Assembly: GCA_019120075.1 (NCBI GenBank)
Contig: DWVT01000234.1
Span: forward strand, 1-48,681
DNA from: Candidatus Mediterraneibacter excrementigallinarum
GTDB taxonomy: Bacteria > Bacillota > Clostridia > Lachnospirales > Lachnospiraceae
Length of the DNA stretch: 48,681 nt
Direction of reading: 5' to 3'
A program made the position numbers and the translations under genes. The notes under the pieces were generated by a model. It did not search any database. It saw only the letters and a program-made list of their open reading frames with translations, and had not been told where the DNA came from. Below, one piece after another: positions 1-7,953 of this stretch (position 1 is its first letter; each line of letters opens with the position of its first letter).

Positions 1-66
1 AAACATCTGTCTGAAAGCGAGACGTCCGATACGTCCAAATCCATTAATCGCTACTTTTACTGCCAT
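1..66 (-). CDS. gap: Glyceraldehyde-3-phosphate dehydrogenase, N-terminal fragment
   Basis: Only the first 22 codons lie in the window; the gene runs off the left edge. The minus strand reads ATG followed by MAVKVAINGFGRIGRL, the signature NAD-binding start of GAPDH with its GFGRIGR glycine loop. An AGGAGG ribosome binding site (75-80) sits 8 bases before the ATG. The enzyme oxidises glyceraldehyde-3-phosphate to 1,3-bisphosphoglycerate in cytosolic glycolysis. A sigma-A promoter at 169-197 and a long leader with inverted repeats precede it, so it is transcribed separately from mnmA. Truncation is an artefact of the window, not a pseudogene. Confidence 0.93.
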   Translation of the reverse strand, partial: MAVKVAINGFGRIGRLAFRQMF

Positions 67-99
67 GATTAATTCCTCCTAAAAGTTTAAAAAATATTT

Positions 100-157
100 G
101 ACTGTATGACAGTCATGGCAATGAATCCTTAGCATTCCGTGATTGTTAAGGATTCAT
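100..157 (-). promoter_or_regulatory. Inverted repeats in the gap leader
   Basis: Two dyads lie between the gap promoter and its ribosome binding site. ATGAATCCTTA (121-131) and TAAGGATTCAT (147-157) are perfect 11-base arms with a 15-base spacer. GACTG (100-104) and CAGTC (110-114) form a smaller one. The larger dyad starts a few bases after the predicted transcription start, which suits an operator or a leader stem-loop. The acting factor is not evident; CggR-type control of gap is known in other Firmicutes, but no such gene is in the window. Confidence 0.55.
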
Positions 158-168
158 CAACTACAACA

Positions 169-197
169 ATTGTACTAAACCGGGAACAAAAATTCAA
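169..197 (-). promoter_or_regulatory. Sigma-A promoter of gap
   Basis: On the minus strand TTGAAT (192-197) and TACAAT (169-174) are separated by exactly 17 bases. The predicted transcript begins near 162, giving a leader of about 95 bases. Confidence 0.7.
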
Positions 198-244
198 GTC
201 CCAAATGTATTTTTATACAGATATTACCTTCATTTTTCCGGGCC

Positions 245-1315
245 TTATCGTATCGTCCCGCCTCCCAGTACATATTCTCCGTCATAGAGCACTACTGCCT
301 GCCCCGGCGTCACCGCCCGTATCGGTTCTTCAAAGATACACGTGATCTCATCTTCTCCCGTTCTCTCCACAGTGCACCAGGCGCCTTTATGGTTATATCT
401 GATCTTAGCGAACACTCTGCGCGGCTCCGTCAGATCCGGCACGGACATGAAATTCAGCCGGTCTGCTTTCAGTGTCCGGGTCAGGGATTCCTCATAAGTC
501 CCGATGACCACTTCATTCGTCTTTGGACGGATCTCTAGGACGAAGGCCGGATACCCCAGGGCAAGCCCGAGTCCCTTCCGCTGTCCCACTGTATAGTGGA
601 TGATTCCTTTGTGGCGCCCCAGAATTTTTTCCTCCGGCGTCACAAAATTTCCCTCGTGTATTTCCCTTCCTGTTGTCTCCTCGATAAAAGAAGCGTAATC
701 TCCATCGGGAACGAAACAGATATCCTGACTGTCCGGCTTGTCTGCCACCTTAAGTCCCAGATCTGCCGCAAACTGCCGGATCTGCTCCTTAGAATACGCC
801 CCATCCGGCATCAGCGTCCTGCTCAGCTGTTCCTGAGTCAGGTTATAAAGCGCATAGGTCTGATCCTTCACAGGCACAGCCGCCTTTCTCAGCGCATACC
901 GCCCGTTCTCCAGCCGCTCGATCCTCGCATAATGGCCGGTAGCAATATAGTCCGCTCCAATAGAGAGGCTTCTGTTCAGAAGCGCCTCCCACTTGACATA
1001 CCGGTTGCAGGCGATACAGGGATTCGGAGTCCGGCCGTTCAGATATTCTTCCGTGAAATAATCAATCACCTGTTTTTTGAACTCTTCTTTGAAATTCATC
1101 ACGTAGTAAGGAATATCCAGCGCCGCCGCCACTCTCCTGGCATCCTCCACGGCACTCAGACCGCAGCATCCCCCGTTCTCTTCAATGGAACAGGCATCCT
1201 CATCCTGCCAGATCTGCATGGTGACGCCGATCACATCATACCCCTGTCTCTTTAAAAGCCATGCCGCCACGGAAGAATCCACTCCGCCTGACATGCCTAC
1301 CACGACTCTGCTCAT
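245..1315 (-). CDS. mnmA: tRNA-specific 2-thiouridylase MnmA
   Basis: Installs sulfur at C2 of wobble uridine 34 in tRNAs for Lys, Glu and Gln, using sulfur relayed from a cysteine desulfurase. The 356-residue length is usual for the family. The PP-loop SGGVDSS lies at residues 9-15. The catalytic cysteine pair is Cys103 (in NPCIACN) and Cys200 (in QDICFVPDGDY). Cys100 gives a second cysteine beside Cys103, and CCGLSAVEDARRVA near residue 50 is typical of Firmicute MnmA. The start ATG overlaps the iscU stop by one base (TGATG), so translation is coupled. Its place as last gene of the isc operon fits IscS as the sulfur donor. Confidence 0.96.
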   Translation of the reverse strand: MSRVVVGMSGGVDSSVAAWLLKRQGYDVIGVTMQIWQDEDACSIEENGGCCGLSAVEDARRVAAALDIPYYVMNFKEEFKKQVIDYFTEEYLNGRTPNPCIACNRYVKWEALLNRSLSIGADYIATGHYARIERLENGRYALRKAAVPVKDQTYALYNLTQEQLSRTLMPDGAYSKEQIRQFAADLGLKVADKPDSQDICFVPDGDYASFIEETTGREIHEGNFVTPEEKILGRHKGIIHYTVGQRKGLGLALGYPAFVLEIRPKTNEVVIGTYEESLTRTLKADRLNFMSVPDLTEPRRVFAKIRYNHKGAWCTVERTGEDEITCIFEEPIRAVTPGQAVVLYDGEYVLGGGTIR

Positions 1316-1758
1316 CAGTACTCCTCTTCTTCCTCTTCCTCGCCTTCATGGATATCAGACTTGGGTTTTTCCAGTCCTTCGATCTTGATCCCGTTCTTCT
1401 CCGCGTAATCCCAGAGTGCCGCGTGGATCGCCTCCTCTGCCAGGAGGGAACAGTGCACTTTCACCGGCGGAAGTCCGTCCAGTGCTTCCATGACCGCCTT
1501 ATTGGTCACCTTCATCGCTTCCTGAATGTTCTTTCCTTTTACCAGCTCTGTGGCCATACTTGATGTGGCGATCGCCGCGCCGCATCCGAAAGTCTTAAAT
1601 TTTACATCCCGGATGATATGATTCTCATCAATATCAAGATAAATCCTCATGATATCTCCGCACTTCGCGTTGCCCACGGTTCCTACGCCGCTTGCATTTT
1701 CTATTTCACCTACATTTCTCGGATGCTGAAAATGATCCATTACCTTTTCTGTATACAT
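1315..1758 (-). CDS. iscU: NifU/IscU-like Fe-S cluster scaffold
   Basis: Cytosolic scaffold on which iron and IscS-derived sulfur are built into Fe-S clusters. The three conserved cluster ligands are visible: Cys33 in NAKCGD, Cys59 in TFGCGAAIATSS and Cys103 in KVHCSLLAEEA; Asp35 after Cys33 is also conserved. The 147-residue protein ends in an unusually acidic tail (GEEEEEEEY) beyond the scaffold fold. GGAGG lies upstream of the ATG. It sits 36 bases after iscS and overlaps mnmA by one base. The sequence is of the NifU_N single-domain type used by anaerobic Firmicutes; the exact paralogue name is convention. Confidence 0.93.
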   Translation of the reverse strand: MYTEKVMDHFQHPRNVGEIENASGVGTVGNAKCGDIMRIYLDIDENHIIRDVKFKTFGCGAAIATSSMATELVKGKNIQEAMKVTNKAVMEALDGLPPVKVHCSLLAEEAIHAALWDYAEKNGIKIEGLEKPKSDIHEGEEEEEEEY

Positions 1759-1794
1759 AGCTTCTGTTCCTCCATCTCTTTTCTTTTTAACCGC

Positions 1795-2979
1795 CTATTT
1801 TGCCTGCTTCTTTATGAAATCCTCATAAAGAGGGGACATACTGCGCAGCTGCGCCACGATCTCTTTTAAACTATCCACCGTATAATCCAAATCCTCTTTT
1901 GTTGTATCTGCTCCCAGCGTCATACGCAGCGATCCGTGCGCAATCTCATGAGGCAGTCCGATCGCGAGAAGAACATGAGACGGGTCAAGCGAGCCGGATG
2001 TACATGCCGAGCCGCTGGACGCGCAGATCCCCTTCATGTCCAGCATGATCAGAAGAGACTCTCCTTCAATGTACTGAAAGCTGAAGTTCACATTATTAGG
2101 CAGCCTCTTTACACGGTCGCCGTTGAGCCTGCAATAAGGAATCTCCGCCTCGATCCTGCCGATCATATAATCCCGGAGTTCCCGTTCCTTCGCGGTCCTC
2201 TCTTCCATAGTCGCAGCCGCCAGTTCCACTGCTTTTCCAAGCCCCACGATACCTGGAACATTCTCCGTTCCCGCGCGGCGTTTTCTCTCCTGTGCCCCGC
2301 CATGGATAAAGGAACGGATCTTCACACCTTTCCGGATATAGAGAAATCCGATTCCCTTGGGGCCGTTCAGCTTATGTCCGCTGGCGCTGAGCATGTCTAT
2401 ATTGCACTCGTCAACATTGATGGGCACCTGGGCAAACGCCTGAACTGCGTCCGTATGGAACAGGACTCCGTGCCGGTGCGCGGCTTCTCCGATCTCCCGG
2501 ATCGGCTGGATAGTCCCGATCTCGTTGTTTGCATACATAATGCTCACCAGGATCGTATCCGGACGGATCGCCGCCTCCACAGCAGCCGGATCCACCAGTC
2601 CGTTTTCATCCACATCCAGATAAGTCACCTCATAGCCTCTCTTTTCCAGATACTCACATGTATGGAGAATGGCGTGATGCTCGATCCTGCTGGTGATGAT
2701 ATGCTTTCCCCTCGAAGCATACGCTTCCGCAGTCGCTGTCAGCGCCCAGTTATCAGACTCTGTCCCGCCCGCGGTAAAATAAATCTCGTTTGCTTTTGCT
2801 CCGAGTACACCCGCGATAATTTCTCTCTGCTTTGTGATCACTTCTTTATTTGCAGATGCAAATCCATATACGCTGGATGGATTCCCGTAATTTTCTGTAA
2901 AATATGGAAGCATTGCCTCCACTACTTCCGGCGCCGTCTTCGTTGTCGCCGCATTGTCAAGATAGATCAGTCTGTCCAT
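1795..2979 (-). CDS. iscS: Cysteine desulfurase IscS/NifS
   Basis: PLP enzyme that converts cysteine to alanine and carries the sulfur as a persulfide for cluster assembly (IscU) and tRNA thiolation (MnmA). Seen in the sequence: DNAATT at 8-13, His101-His102 stacking on PLP, HTDAVQ at 175-180, the Schiff-base lysine Lys203 in SGHKLNGPKG, and the catalytic Cys326 in SSGSACTSGSLDPSHV. The long loop after Cys326 places it in the group I desulfurases. Length is 394 residues, usual for the family. An AGGAGG site lies 8 bases before the ATG. It is the second gene of the iscR operon, 52 bases after iscR. Confidence 0.96.
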   Translation of the reverse strand: MDRLIYLDNAATTKTAPEVVEAMLPYFTENYGNPSSVYGFASANKEVITKQREIIAGVLGAKANEIYFTAGGTESDNWALTATAEAYASRGKHIITSRIEHHAILHTCEYLEKRGYEVTYLDVDENGLVDPAAVEAAIRPDTILVSIMYANNEIGTIQPIREIGEAAHRHGVLFHTDAVQAFAQVPINVDECNIDMLSASGHKLNGPKGIGFLYIRKGVKIRSFIHGGAQERKRRAGTENVPGIVGLGKAVELAAATMEERTAKERELRDYMIGRIEAEIPYCRLNGDRVKRLPNNVNFSFQYIEGESLLIMLDMKGICASSGSACTSGSLDPSHVLLAIGLPHEIAHGSLRMTLGADTTKEDLDYTVDSLKEIVAQLRSMSPLYEDFIKKQAK

Positions 2980-3031
2980 CTTTTCTACCTCCTATACATT
3001 TATCCTGAAATCAATTACCTTTTTTCTGTCT

Positions 3032-3490
3032 TTATGTTCCGCCGTTCTTCTTTTCTGATTCCTCCGGATTCCTCTTCCGGCTCTCCTCAACAAGCTGATC
3101 CAGGCGGATCTCATCCACAGTCCGGTTGATACTCTCATTGATCCGTTTCCAGACATACTTCGTCACGCAGCTGTCCGCCGCCTGACATACTCCGTCAGGA
3201 TCAAGGCCGGCACAGTCTACCGGGTCCAGTTTTCCTTCCAGCGCCCGGAGCACATCTCCCACTGAGATTTCTTCTGCCTCCCTGGCCAGCACATATCCAC
3301 CGCCTGCTCCCCGGACACTCCGGACGAGCCCGGCCTTTTTCAACATCGCCATGAGCTGTTCCAGATATCGTTCTGACAGATCCTGCCGATCCGAGATACT
3401 TGTGATTGAAACCGGAGTACCACCGCTGCTGTGTACCGCAAGATCGATCAAAGCACGCAGTCCGTATCTTCCTTTCGTTGAGAGCTTCAC
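3032..3490 (-). CDS. iscR: Rrf2-family Fe-S regulator IscR
   Basis: Transcription factor that senses Fe-S status and controls the isc operon it heads. The N-terminal winged helix starts with MKLSTKGRYGLRALIDLA, the Rrf2 signature. Three cysteines at 93, 102 and 108 are spaced as the [2Fe-2S] ligands of IscR. The 152-residue chain ends in a charged tail. The start codon is GTG (3488-3490), preceded by AAGGTGAG. A palindrome at 3515-3531 between the promoter and this start is the likely autoregulatory operator. CymR-like Rrf2 proteins are an alternative, but they lack this cysteine trio and do not head isc operons. Confidence 0.92.
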   Translation of the reverse strand: MKLSTKGRYGLRALIDLAVHSSGGTPVSITSISDRQDLSERYLEQLMAMLKKAGLVRSVRGAGGGYVLAREAEEISVGDVLRALEGKLDPVDCAGLDPDGVCQAADSCVTKYVWKRINESINRTVDEIRLDQLVEESRKRNPEESEKKNGGT

Positions 3491-3514
3491 TATCTCACCT
3501 TCCCATTTTCATTT

Positions 3515-3531
3515 CCTAGTATTTTACTAGG
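3515..3531. promoter_or_regulatory. Rrf2/IscR-type operator
   Basis: CCTAGTA and TACTAGG are perfect 7-base arms around a 3-base spacer (17 bases in all), placed between the iscR -10 box and its start codon. Length and symmetry fit Rrf2-family operators in Firmicutes. Confidence 0.72.
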
Positions 3532-3541
3532 TTTTACTTCT

Positions 3542-3558
3542 GTAGGATATCATTCTAC
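3542..3558. promoter_or_regulatory. Second, imperfect 17-base dyad over the iscR -10
   Basis: GTAGGAT and ATTCTAC flank a 3-base spacer, with one mismatch between the arms. It has the same 7-3-7 architecture as the dyad at 3515-3531 and covers the -10 box, so it may be a second IscR site. Confidence 0.45.
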
Positions 3559-3572
3559 GACAGTTCTGTCAA
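3544..3572 (-). promoter_or_regulatory. Sigma-A promoter of the isc operon
   Basis: Minus strand: consensus TTGACA (3567-3572), 17-base spacer, TATCCT (3544-3549). The operator dyads lie over and just downstream of the -10, consistent with repression. Confidence 0.75.
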
Positions 3573-3631
3573 GCTGTTTTCCGGCATAATTATCAATAAT
3601 CAGATAAAATCAACTTTTTGAGAGGTATTAT

Positions 3632-4990
3632 ATGTCCGTAAAACATAAATTACTCCACGGAGCTCTTATTCTCACAGGTGCCGGACTTTTAAGCCGCCTT
3701 ATGGGCTTTTTCTTCCGGATCTTTCTAAGTCATGCTTTCGGTGAGGAAAATGTAGGGCTCTACCAGCTCATATTTCCCGTCTACAGTCTCTGTCTCGCCC
3801 TGGGAACTTCCGGGCTGCAGACTGCTCTTTCCAGGACCGTGGCAAGAAAGACTTCCCTCGGGAAACCCGGCGAAGCCCGGACAGCTCTCTGTGCGGCACT
3901 TGCACTGACCGTGTCTCTCTCCGTCGTTGAACTCCTTTTCATCCAGCGTTATTCCAGTGTGATCTCTTCCCGTTTTCTTGGAGATCCCCGCTGCGAGGAA
4001 CTTCTCATCATCATCTCCTATGCGCTCCCTTGCGCGGCAATTCACAGCTGCATCTGCGGATACAGTTACGGATTACAGCAGAGTACTCTTCCGGCTATCT
4101 CTCAGCTGATCGAGCAGACAGTCCGGATCTTCTCGGTTGTGCTGCTCTTCTCCTTGTTCAGACAGACCGGTAAAACGCCTTCCATCAGTCTGGCCGCAGC
4201 CGGAATCGTAATCGGGGAACTCTCCTCAGCCCTCTTCTCCGTCCGTTTTTTCCCGCGACGGAAAGGCAAAGACCGTCATACAGCTCGTTTCCTGCGCATC
4301 ACTGGAGAATCCGGCAGAGAGTTGTTTGCTCTTTCCCTGCCTCTCACAGCAAACAGGGTATGTGTATCACTGCTTCAGAGCGTCGAAGCCGCTTCTATCC
4401 CTGCGATGCTGAAACTCTGCAGATACAGCACGAAGGAATCCCTCGTCCTTTATGGAGTCCTGACCGGCATGGCGCTCCCCTGTATCCTTTTTCCCTCTGC
4501 CATCACTAACTCTGTAGGTGTCATGCTTATGCCTGCCGTTGCTGAAAGGCAGGCTGCGGGAAGCAGATCCGGTATAGCCGCCCTGATCAGGAAAGCCGCC
4601 GGGAGCTGCTTTATCTTAGGGCTTGCATGCTGCCTGTTTTTTCTGATTTTCGGACCGTTTATCGGGACATTTCTGTTTCACAGTGAAACTGCCGGAAAAT
4701 TCATTGTCACCCTTGCCTGGATCTGCCCGTTTCTTTACACCAACTCTGCGTTGATGAGTACGATCAACGGGCTGGGGAAAACTTTCTGGACATTTGTGAT
4801 CAATATTCTCGGGCTTGGCATCCGGATCCTGAGCGTTTTTTCCGCCATTCCCATATTCGGTATGCAAGGTTACCTCTGGGGCCTTCTCGCAAGTCAGTTT
4901 GCCATGACGCTTCTCGCATTCACCGCTCTGTGGATTGTCTCTTGCAGCCCGAAAACGGCAGAAAAAAACCCGCAGATCACTGCGGGGTAA
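3632..4990 (+). CDS. SpoVB/MurJ-like lipid-linked oligosaccharide flippase
   Basis: Polytopic membrane protein of the MOP (MATE-like) exporter superfamily, polysaccharide biosynthesis / SpoVB branch, thought to flip undecaprenyl-linked glycans. The 452 residues are strongly hydrophobic with about a dozen membrane segments. The N-terminal block GAGLLSRLMGFFFRIFLS followed by GEENVGLYQLIFPVYSL is typical of the SpoVB group. It is shorter than Bacillus SpoVB, about 520 residues by memory. GAGAGG precedes the ATG. It is divergent from iscR. The last coding residues are written by the stem of the opposing gene's terminator (4962-4986), so its C-terminus is constrained by that hairpin. The exact substrate cannot be read from sequence. 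Confidence 0.8.
   Translation: MSVKHKLLHGALILTGAGLLSRLMGFFFRIFLSHAFGEENVGLYQLIFPVYSLCLALGTSGLQTALSRTVARKTSLGKPGEARTALCAALALTVSLSVVELLFIQRYSSVISSRFLGDPRCEELLIIISYALPCAAIHSCICGYSYGLQQSTLPAISQLIEQTVRIFSVVLLFSLFRQTGKTPSISLAAAGIVIGELSSALFSVRFFPRRKGKDRHTARFLRITGESGRELFALSLPLTANRVCVSLLQSVEAASIPAMLKLCRYSTKESLVLYGVLTGMALPCILFPSAITNSVGVMLMPAVAERQAAGSRSGIAALIRKAAGSCFILGLACCLFFLIFGPFIGTFLFHSETAGKFIVTLAWICPFLYTNSALMSTINGLGKTFWTFVINILGLGIRILSVFSAIPIFGMQGYLWGLLASQFAMTLLAFTALWIVSCSPKTAEKNPQITAG
4962..4986 (-). terminator. Intrinsic terminator of the spoIIM-like gene, inside opposing coding sequence
   Basis: Minus strand: CCCGCAG, loop TGAT, CTGCGGG, then seven T. It is a textbook terminator and lies wholly within the final codons of the plus-strand flippase gene. 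Confidence 0.85.
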
Positions 4991-5015
4991 CCGCCTCCCG
5001 GTGCTTTTTACATCC

Positions 5016-5097
5016 AGTGATCAGCGGTCAGCTGATCACTCCGAAATCCGACGGGGCAGAAGCAGAACCGTCCGCTCCTCTCTACAAAGTAGAGAGG
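5016..5097. repeat. Two perfect hairpins between convergent genes
   Basis: AGTGATCAGC (5016-5025) and GCTGATCACT (5031-5040) pair perfectly around a 5-base loop. CCTCTCTAC (5077-5085) and GTAGAGAGG (5089-5097) pair around AAA and include the spoIIM-like stop codon. Neither has a T tract. With the terminator at 4962-4986 they give the minus-strand transcript three stem-loops in about 135 bases. Confidence 0.7.
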
Positions 5098-5621
5098 AAC
5101 GCCCTTACGATCGAAGGATTCACATAAATCTCCATCAGAATTCCCAGAGCCAGCGCCATCAGAACAAAAAGAGTCTTCTGCCGGTTCCACCGGCTCTGCG
5201 GATAGGACCAGCAGTACCAGAGAAGGATCAGATATGCCGGAATATAAAAAATAAACTGAGGAAATATTCCTGCCATACACAGAAAACTCCCTCTGATCCC
5301 CATGCTCAGGACAGATGTGGAAATCAGTATTCCCGCCGAAATGCCCGTCCAAATCAGAAACAGAGCCGCGGCCACTCTCCGCATTCTTGTCATGGAAAGA
5401 GCCAGCAGGGCAAGAAACGGCAGGAGCCGCAGTCTGAGCAAATACCAGAGATACTCTCTGGCAACGATCTTTACGGTCTGAAATTGATTCAGGAAATATT
5501 CGCTGAATATCCCGGGCTCTGCAGTATATTTTTTTGCCAGAAGGTTCACGCAGATCACTCCCAGCAAAAATCCCGGCATAAACAAAGCAAGAAGCTGCTT
5601 TCTGGAATGAAGTATCTTCAA
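5082..5621 (-). CDS. spoIIM: SpoIIM-like membrane protein
   Basis: Small membrane protein of about five hydrophobic segments in 179 residues. SpoIIM belongs to the DMP complex (SpoIID-SpoIIM-SpoIIP), which remodels septal peptidoglycan during engulfment; it anchors SpoIIP. Supporting features are an N-terminal anchor (LLALFMPGFLLGVICVNLLA), a mid-protein GIRGSFLCMAGIFPQFIFY segment like the SpoIIM core, and a C-terminal hydrophobic helix. The start is TTG (5619-5621), 8 bases after GGAGGA. It follows the Nudix gene by 57 bases, an order common in Clostridia, where xerD often comes next; here a terminator follows instead. Assignment rests on family resemblance, so moderate certainty. Confidence 0.7.
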   Translation of the reverse strand: MKILHSRKQLLALFMPGFLLGVICVNLLAKKYTAEPGIFSEYFLNQFQTVKIVAREYLWYLLRLRLLPFLALLALSMTRMRRVAAALFLIWTGISAGILISTSVLSMGIRGSFLCMAGIFPQFIFYIPAYLILLWYCWSYPQSRWNRQKTLFVLMALALGILMEIYVNPSIVRAFLSTL

Positions 5622-5679
5622 GGCGGTTCCTCCTTCAGTTAAGATAATTCATTATATGCCGGGACTTTCTATTTATTCT

Positions 5680-6222
5680 TTAGTTTCTGTTATACTTTGT
5701 ATCATAGGCAAGGAGGGAGGAAACTGTCTTTGCGTCCTCAATCTCTCCGGAAAATATCTTCTCTTTCAGCTCATCGATCGTATACGCCTGCAGGTCAATA
5801 AACTCATCTTCATCCAGATGCTGTTTTGAAGGGATCAGATCCCGGGCAACATACACCTCGATACGCTCATTGCAGAAAGCCACTGTAGTCCGGAGATTGA
5901 TAAGCCACTCAAGATTTTCACACCGGTATCCTGTCTCTTCCTCCAGTTCTCTTGAAGCACAGCGGATTCCCGGCTCATCCGCCTCATCCAGCGCTCCTGC
6001 GGGAATCTCCAGCGTGTAACGTTCCAGAGCATTCCTGTACTGTCTGACCATCAGGATCTTTCCGTCCGGCAGGACCGGCACCACTGCTGCCGCTCCCTTA
6101 TGTTTTATAAAATCCCATATCACTGTATGGTCCCCGTTTATCTCCATCGTATCCTGATAAAAATCAATGATCTTTCCCTTAAATTTTAATTCACGGTTCA
6201 GCCTTCTGATCTTATCACTCAT
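5680..6222 (-). CDS. nudF: Nudix hydrolase, ADP-ribose pyrophosphatase type
   Basis: Hydrolyses ADP-ribose or related nucleoside diphosphate sugars to AMP and a sugar phosphate. The Nudix box spans roughly residues 76-99, with the diagnostic RELEEETGY at 91-99. The preceding LEIPAGALDE and the upstream GAAAVVPVLPDGKILMVRQY are characteristic of the NudF branch. Length 180 is usual. GGGAGAGGAG lies upstream of the ATG. It follows the RNase Y terminator with no clear promoter of its own and precedes the spoIIM-like gene. Confidence 0.9.
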   Translation of the reverse strand: MSDKIRRLNRELKFKGKIIDFYQDTMEINGDHTVIWDFIKHKGAAAVVPVLPDGKILMVRQYRNALERYTLEIPAGALDEADEPGIRCASRELEEETGYRCENLEWLINLRTTVAFCNERIEVYVARDLIPSKQHLDEDEFIDLQAYTIDELKEKIFSGEIEDAKTVSSLLAYDTKYNRN

Positions 6223-6257
6223 TTTTCTTTCTCCTCTCCCTGCATATTTTTCCGTTT

Positions 6258-6285
6258 AAGAAAGCCCTCGTCTTTCGACAAGGGC
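6258..6285 (-). terminator. Intrinsic terminator after RNase Y
   Basis: Minus strand: GCCCTTGTC, loop GAAA, GACGAGGGC (6264-6285, one mismatch), followed by TTTCTT. It sits just after the rny stop codon. Confidence 0.7.
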
Positions 6286-6308
6286 CGTATCTTTCTTTTT
6301 GTTATGAT

Positions 6309-7868
6309 TTATTTCGCATAGTCTGTTGCCCGTGATTCACGGATCACGTTTACCTTGATCTGTCCCGGATATTCAAGTTCAAACTCAATCTGCTTTGCAA
6401 TATCCCTGGCCAGAAGCACCATATCGTCATCAGATACCTGCTCTGGAACTACCATAACACGAATCTCTCTTCCTGCCTGAATGGCAAAAGACTTCTCCAC
6501 ACCTTTAAACTGGTTGGTTATCTCTTCTAACTGTTTTAATCTGTTTGTATATGTTTCAATCGTTTCTCTTCTCGCACCGGGCCGTGCTGCCGAGATTGTA
6601 TCGGCTGCCTGAACCACACATGCGATCAGACTCTGCGGCTCAACATCTCCGTGATGCGATTCCACAGCATTAATCACCGTTGCGGATTCTTTATATTTCC
6701 TACAGAGATCCGCACCGATCTGAATATGTGAACCTTCCACATCATGATCTATGGATTTTCCTATATCATGCAGAAGACCCGCGCGTTTTGCGACTCTTAC
6801 ATCCAGTCCGATCTCTCCCGCAAGGAGTCCTGCAAGCTGTGCCACTTCGATAGAATGCTTCAGAGCATTCTGTCCGTAACTCGTTCTGAATTTCATACGA
6901 CCAAGAAGACGGATCAGCTCCGGATGGATTCCTGTCACACCCACTTCAAGGGCGGCAGCCTCTCCTTCCTCACGGATCATGGAGTCAACTTCTTTCTGTG
7001 CCTTCTCCACCATCTCCTCAATTCTCGCAGGATGAATCCTTCCATCCACGATCAGCCGCTCAAGGGCGATCCTTGCCACCTCTCGGCGGATCGGATCAAA
7101 TCCGGACAATACAACCGCTTCCGGGGTATCGTCAATAATGAGTTCAACACCAGTCAGCGTCTCAAGTGTCCGAATGTTCCGGCCTTCTCTTCCGATGATC
7201 CTTCCCTTCATCTCATCACTTGGAAGCTGTACAACGGAGATCGTAGTCTCAGCCACGTGATCCGCGGCGCACCGCTGGATCGCATTGACAACATACTCCT
7301 TCGCCTTCTTGCCAGCTTCTTCCTTTGCCTGTGACTCCAGTTCCCTGATCATCTTAGCAGTGTCATGCTTGACATCTTCTTCAACAGTTTTCAACAGATA
7401 TTCTTTTGCCTGTTCGGAGGTAAGTCCCGAGATTCGTTCCAGTTCCTGTACACGTTTCTGACTAAGTTCTTCTACCTTCGCTTCGCGCTGACGCAGCTGT
7501 TCTTCCTTGGACGTCATCTTGTTCTCTCTGTGTTCGAGAGCATCCGATCTCTTATCAACCGCTTCTTCCTTTGCAAGCACTCTTTTTTCATAGCGCTGCA
7601 GTTCAGCTCTTCTTTCCTTCGTCTCTTTCTCAAGATCATTCTTGGTCTTGATCGACTCCTCTTTCACTTCGAGAAGAGCTTCTTTCTTCGTTGTCTCCGC
7701 AGTTTTCACAGCATCGTCGATAATTTCCCGCGCTCTGCTCTCCGCATTTCCAATCTTACTCTCCGCATTCTTCTTCAGATTGGAAATCGTCACAAAGTGG
7801 GTAAGGATACCGACTATCAACGCGAGGGCTACGGCAATGCCTATACATACACCTAGACTTAATTGCAC
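6309..7868 (-). CDS. rny: Ribonuclease Y
   Basis: Membrane-anchored endoribonuclease that starts decay of many mRNAs in Firmicutes. Domains in order: one N-terminal membrane helix (residues 4-26), a long charged coiled coil (about 30-165), a KH RNA-binding domain (around [15 protein letters not shown]), and an HD domain with [15 protein letters not shown] and the metal-binding [10 protein letters not shown]. The 519-residue length matches the family. The start is GTG, and the ribosome binding site can fold with the bases just before it (7869-7881). A sigma-A promoter lies within the end of recX, and a terminator follows at 6258-6285, so the gene can act as a single unit. Confidence 0.96.
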   Translation of the reverse strand: MQLSLGVCIGIAVALALIVGILTHFVTISNLKKNAESKIGNAESRAREIIDDAVKTAETTKKEALLEVKEESIKTKNDLEKETKERRAELQRYEKRVLAKEEAVDKRSDALEHRENKMTSKEEQLRQREAKVEELSQKRVQELERISGLTSEQAKEYLLKTVEEDVKHDTAKMIRELESQAKEEAGKKAKEYVVNAIQRCAADHVAETTISVVQLPSDEMKGRIIGREGRNIRTLETLTGVELIIDDTPEAVVLSGFDPIRREVARIALERLIVDGRIHPARIEEMVEKAQKEVDSMIREEGEAAALEVGVTGIHPELIRLLGRMKFRTSYGQNALKHSIEVAQLAGLLAGEIGLDVRVAKRAGLLHDIGKSIDHDVEGSHIQIGADLCRKYKESATVINAVESHHGDVEPQSLIACVVQAADTISAARPGARRETIETYTNRLKQLEEITNQFKGVEKSFAIQAGREIRVMVVPEQVSDDDMVLLARDIAKQIEFELEYPGQIKVNVIRESRATDYAK

Positions 7869-7881
7869 AGGAGCACCTCCT
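7869..7881 (-). promoter_or_regulatory. Self-complementary ribosome binding site of rny
   Basis: Minus strand AGGAG, loop GTG, CTCCT, immediately followed by the GTG start. The Shine-Dalgarno sequence can pair with the five bases that touch the start codon, a small hairpin that could limit translation. Confidence 0.5.
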
Positions 7882-7924
7882 TATTTAATTTTCATTGTAC
7901 ATATTATTTAAATACAACAGTTAA

Positions 7925-7953
7925 ATTTTATACTGTTTTCACAACAATGTCAA
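7925..7953 (-). promoter_or_regulatory. Sigma-A promoter of rny
   Basis: Minus strand TTGACA (7948-7953), 17-base spacer, TAAAAT (7925-7930). It overlaps the recX stop codon. Confidence 0.7.

Noticed and set aside
1-66. gap fragment as a pseudogene
   Set aside because: It starts normally with promoter and ribosome binding site and is cut only by the window edge.
1936-3129. Open frame of 397 codons on the plus strand opposite iscS
   Set aside because: Antisense to a clear cysteine desulfurase, rich in Arg, His and Cys without pattern, no start signals.
6264-6285. TTGTCGAAA within the rny terminator as a Spo0A box
   Set aside because: The bases are fully explained by the terminator stem and GAAA loop, and no promoter is placed for it to regulate.
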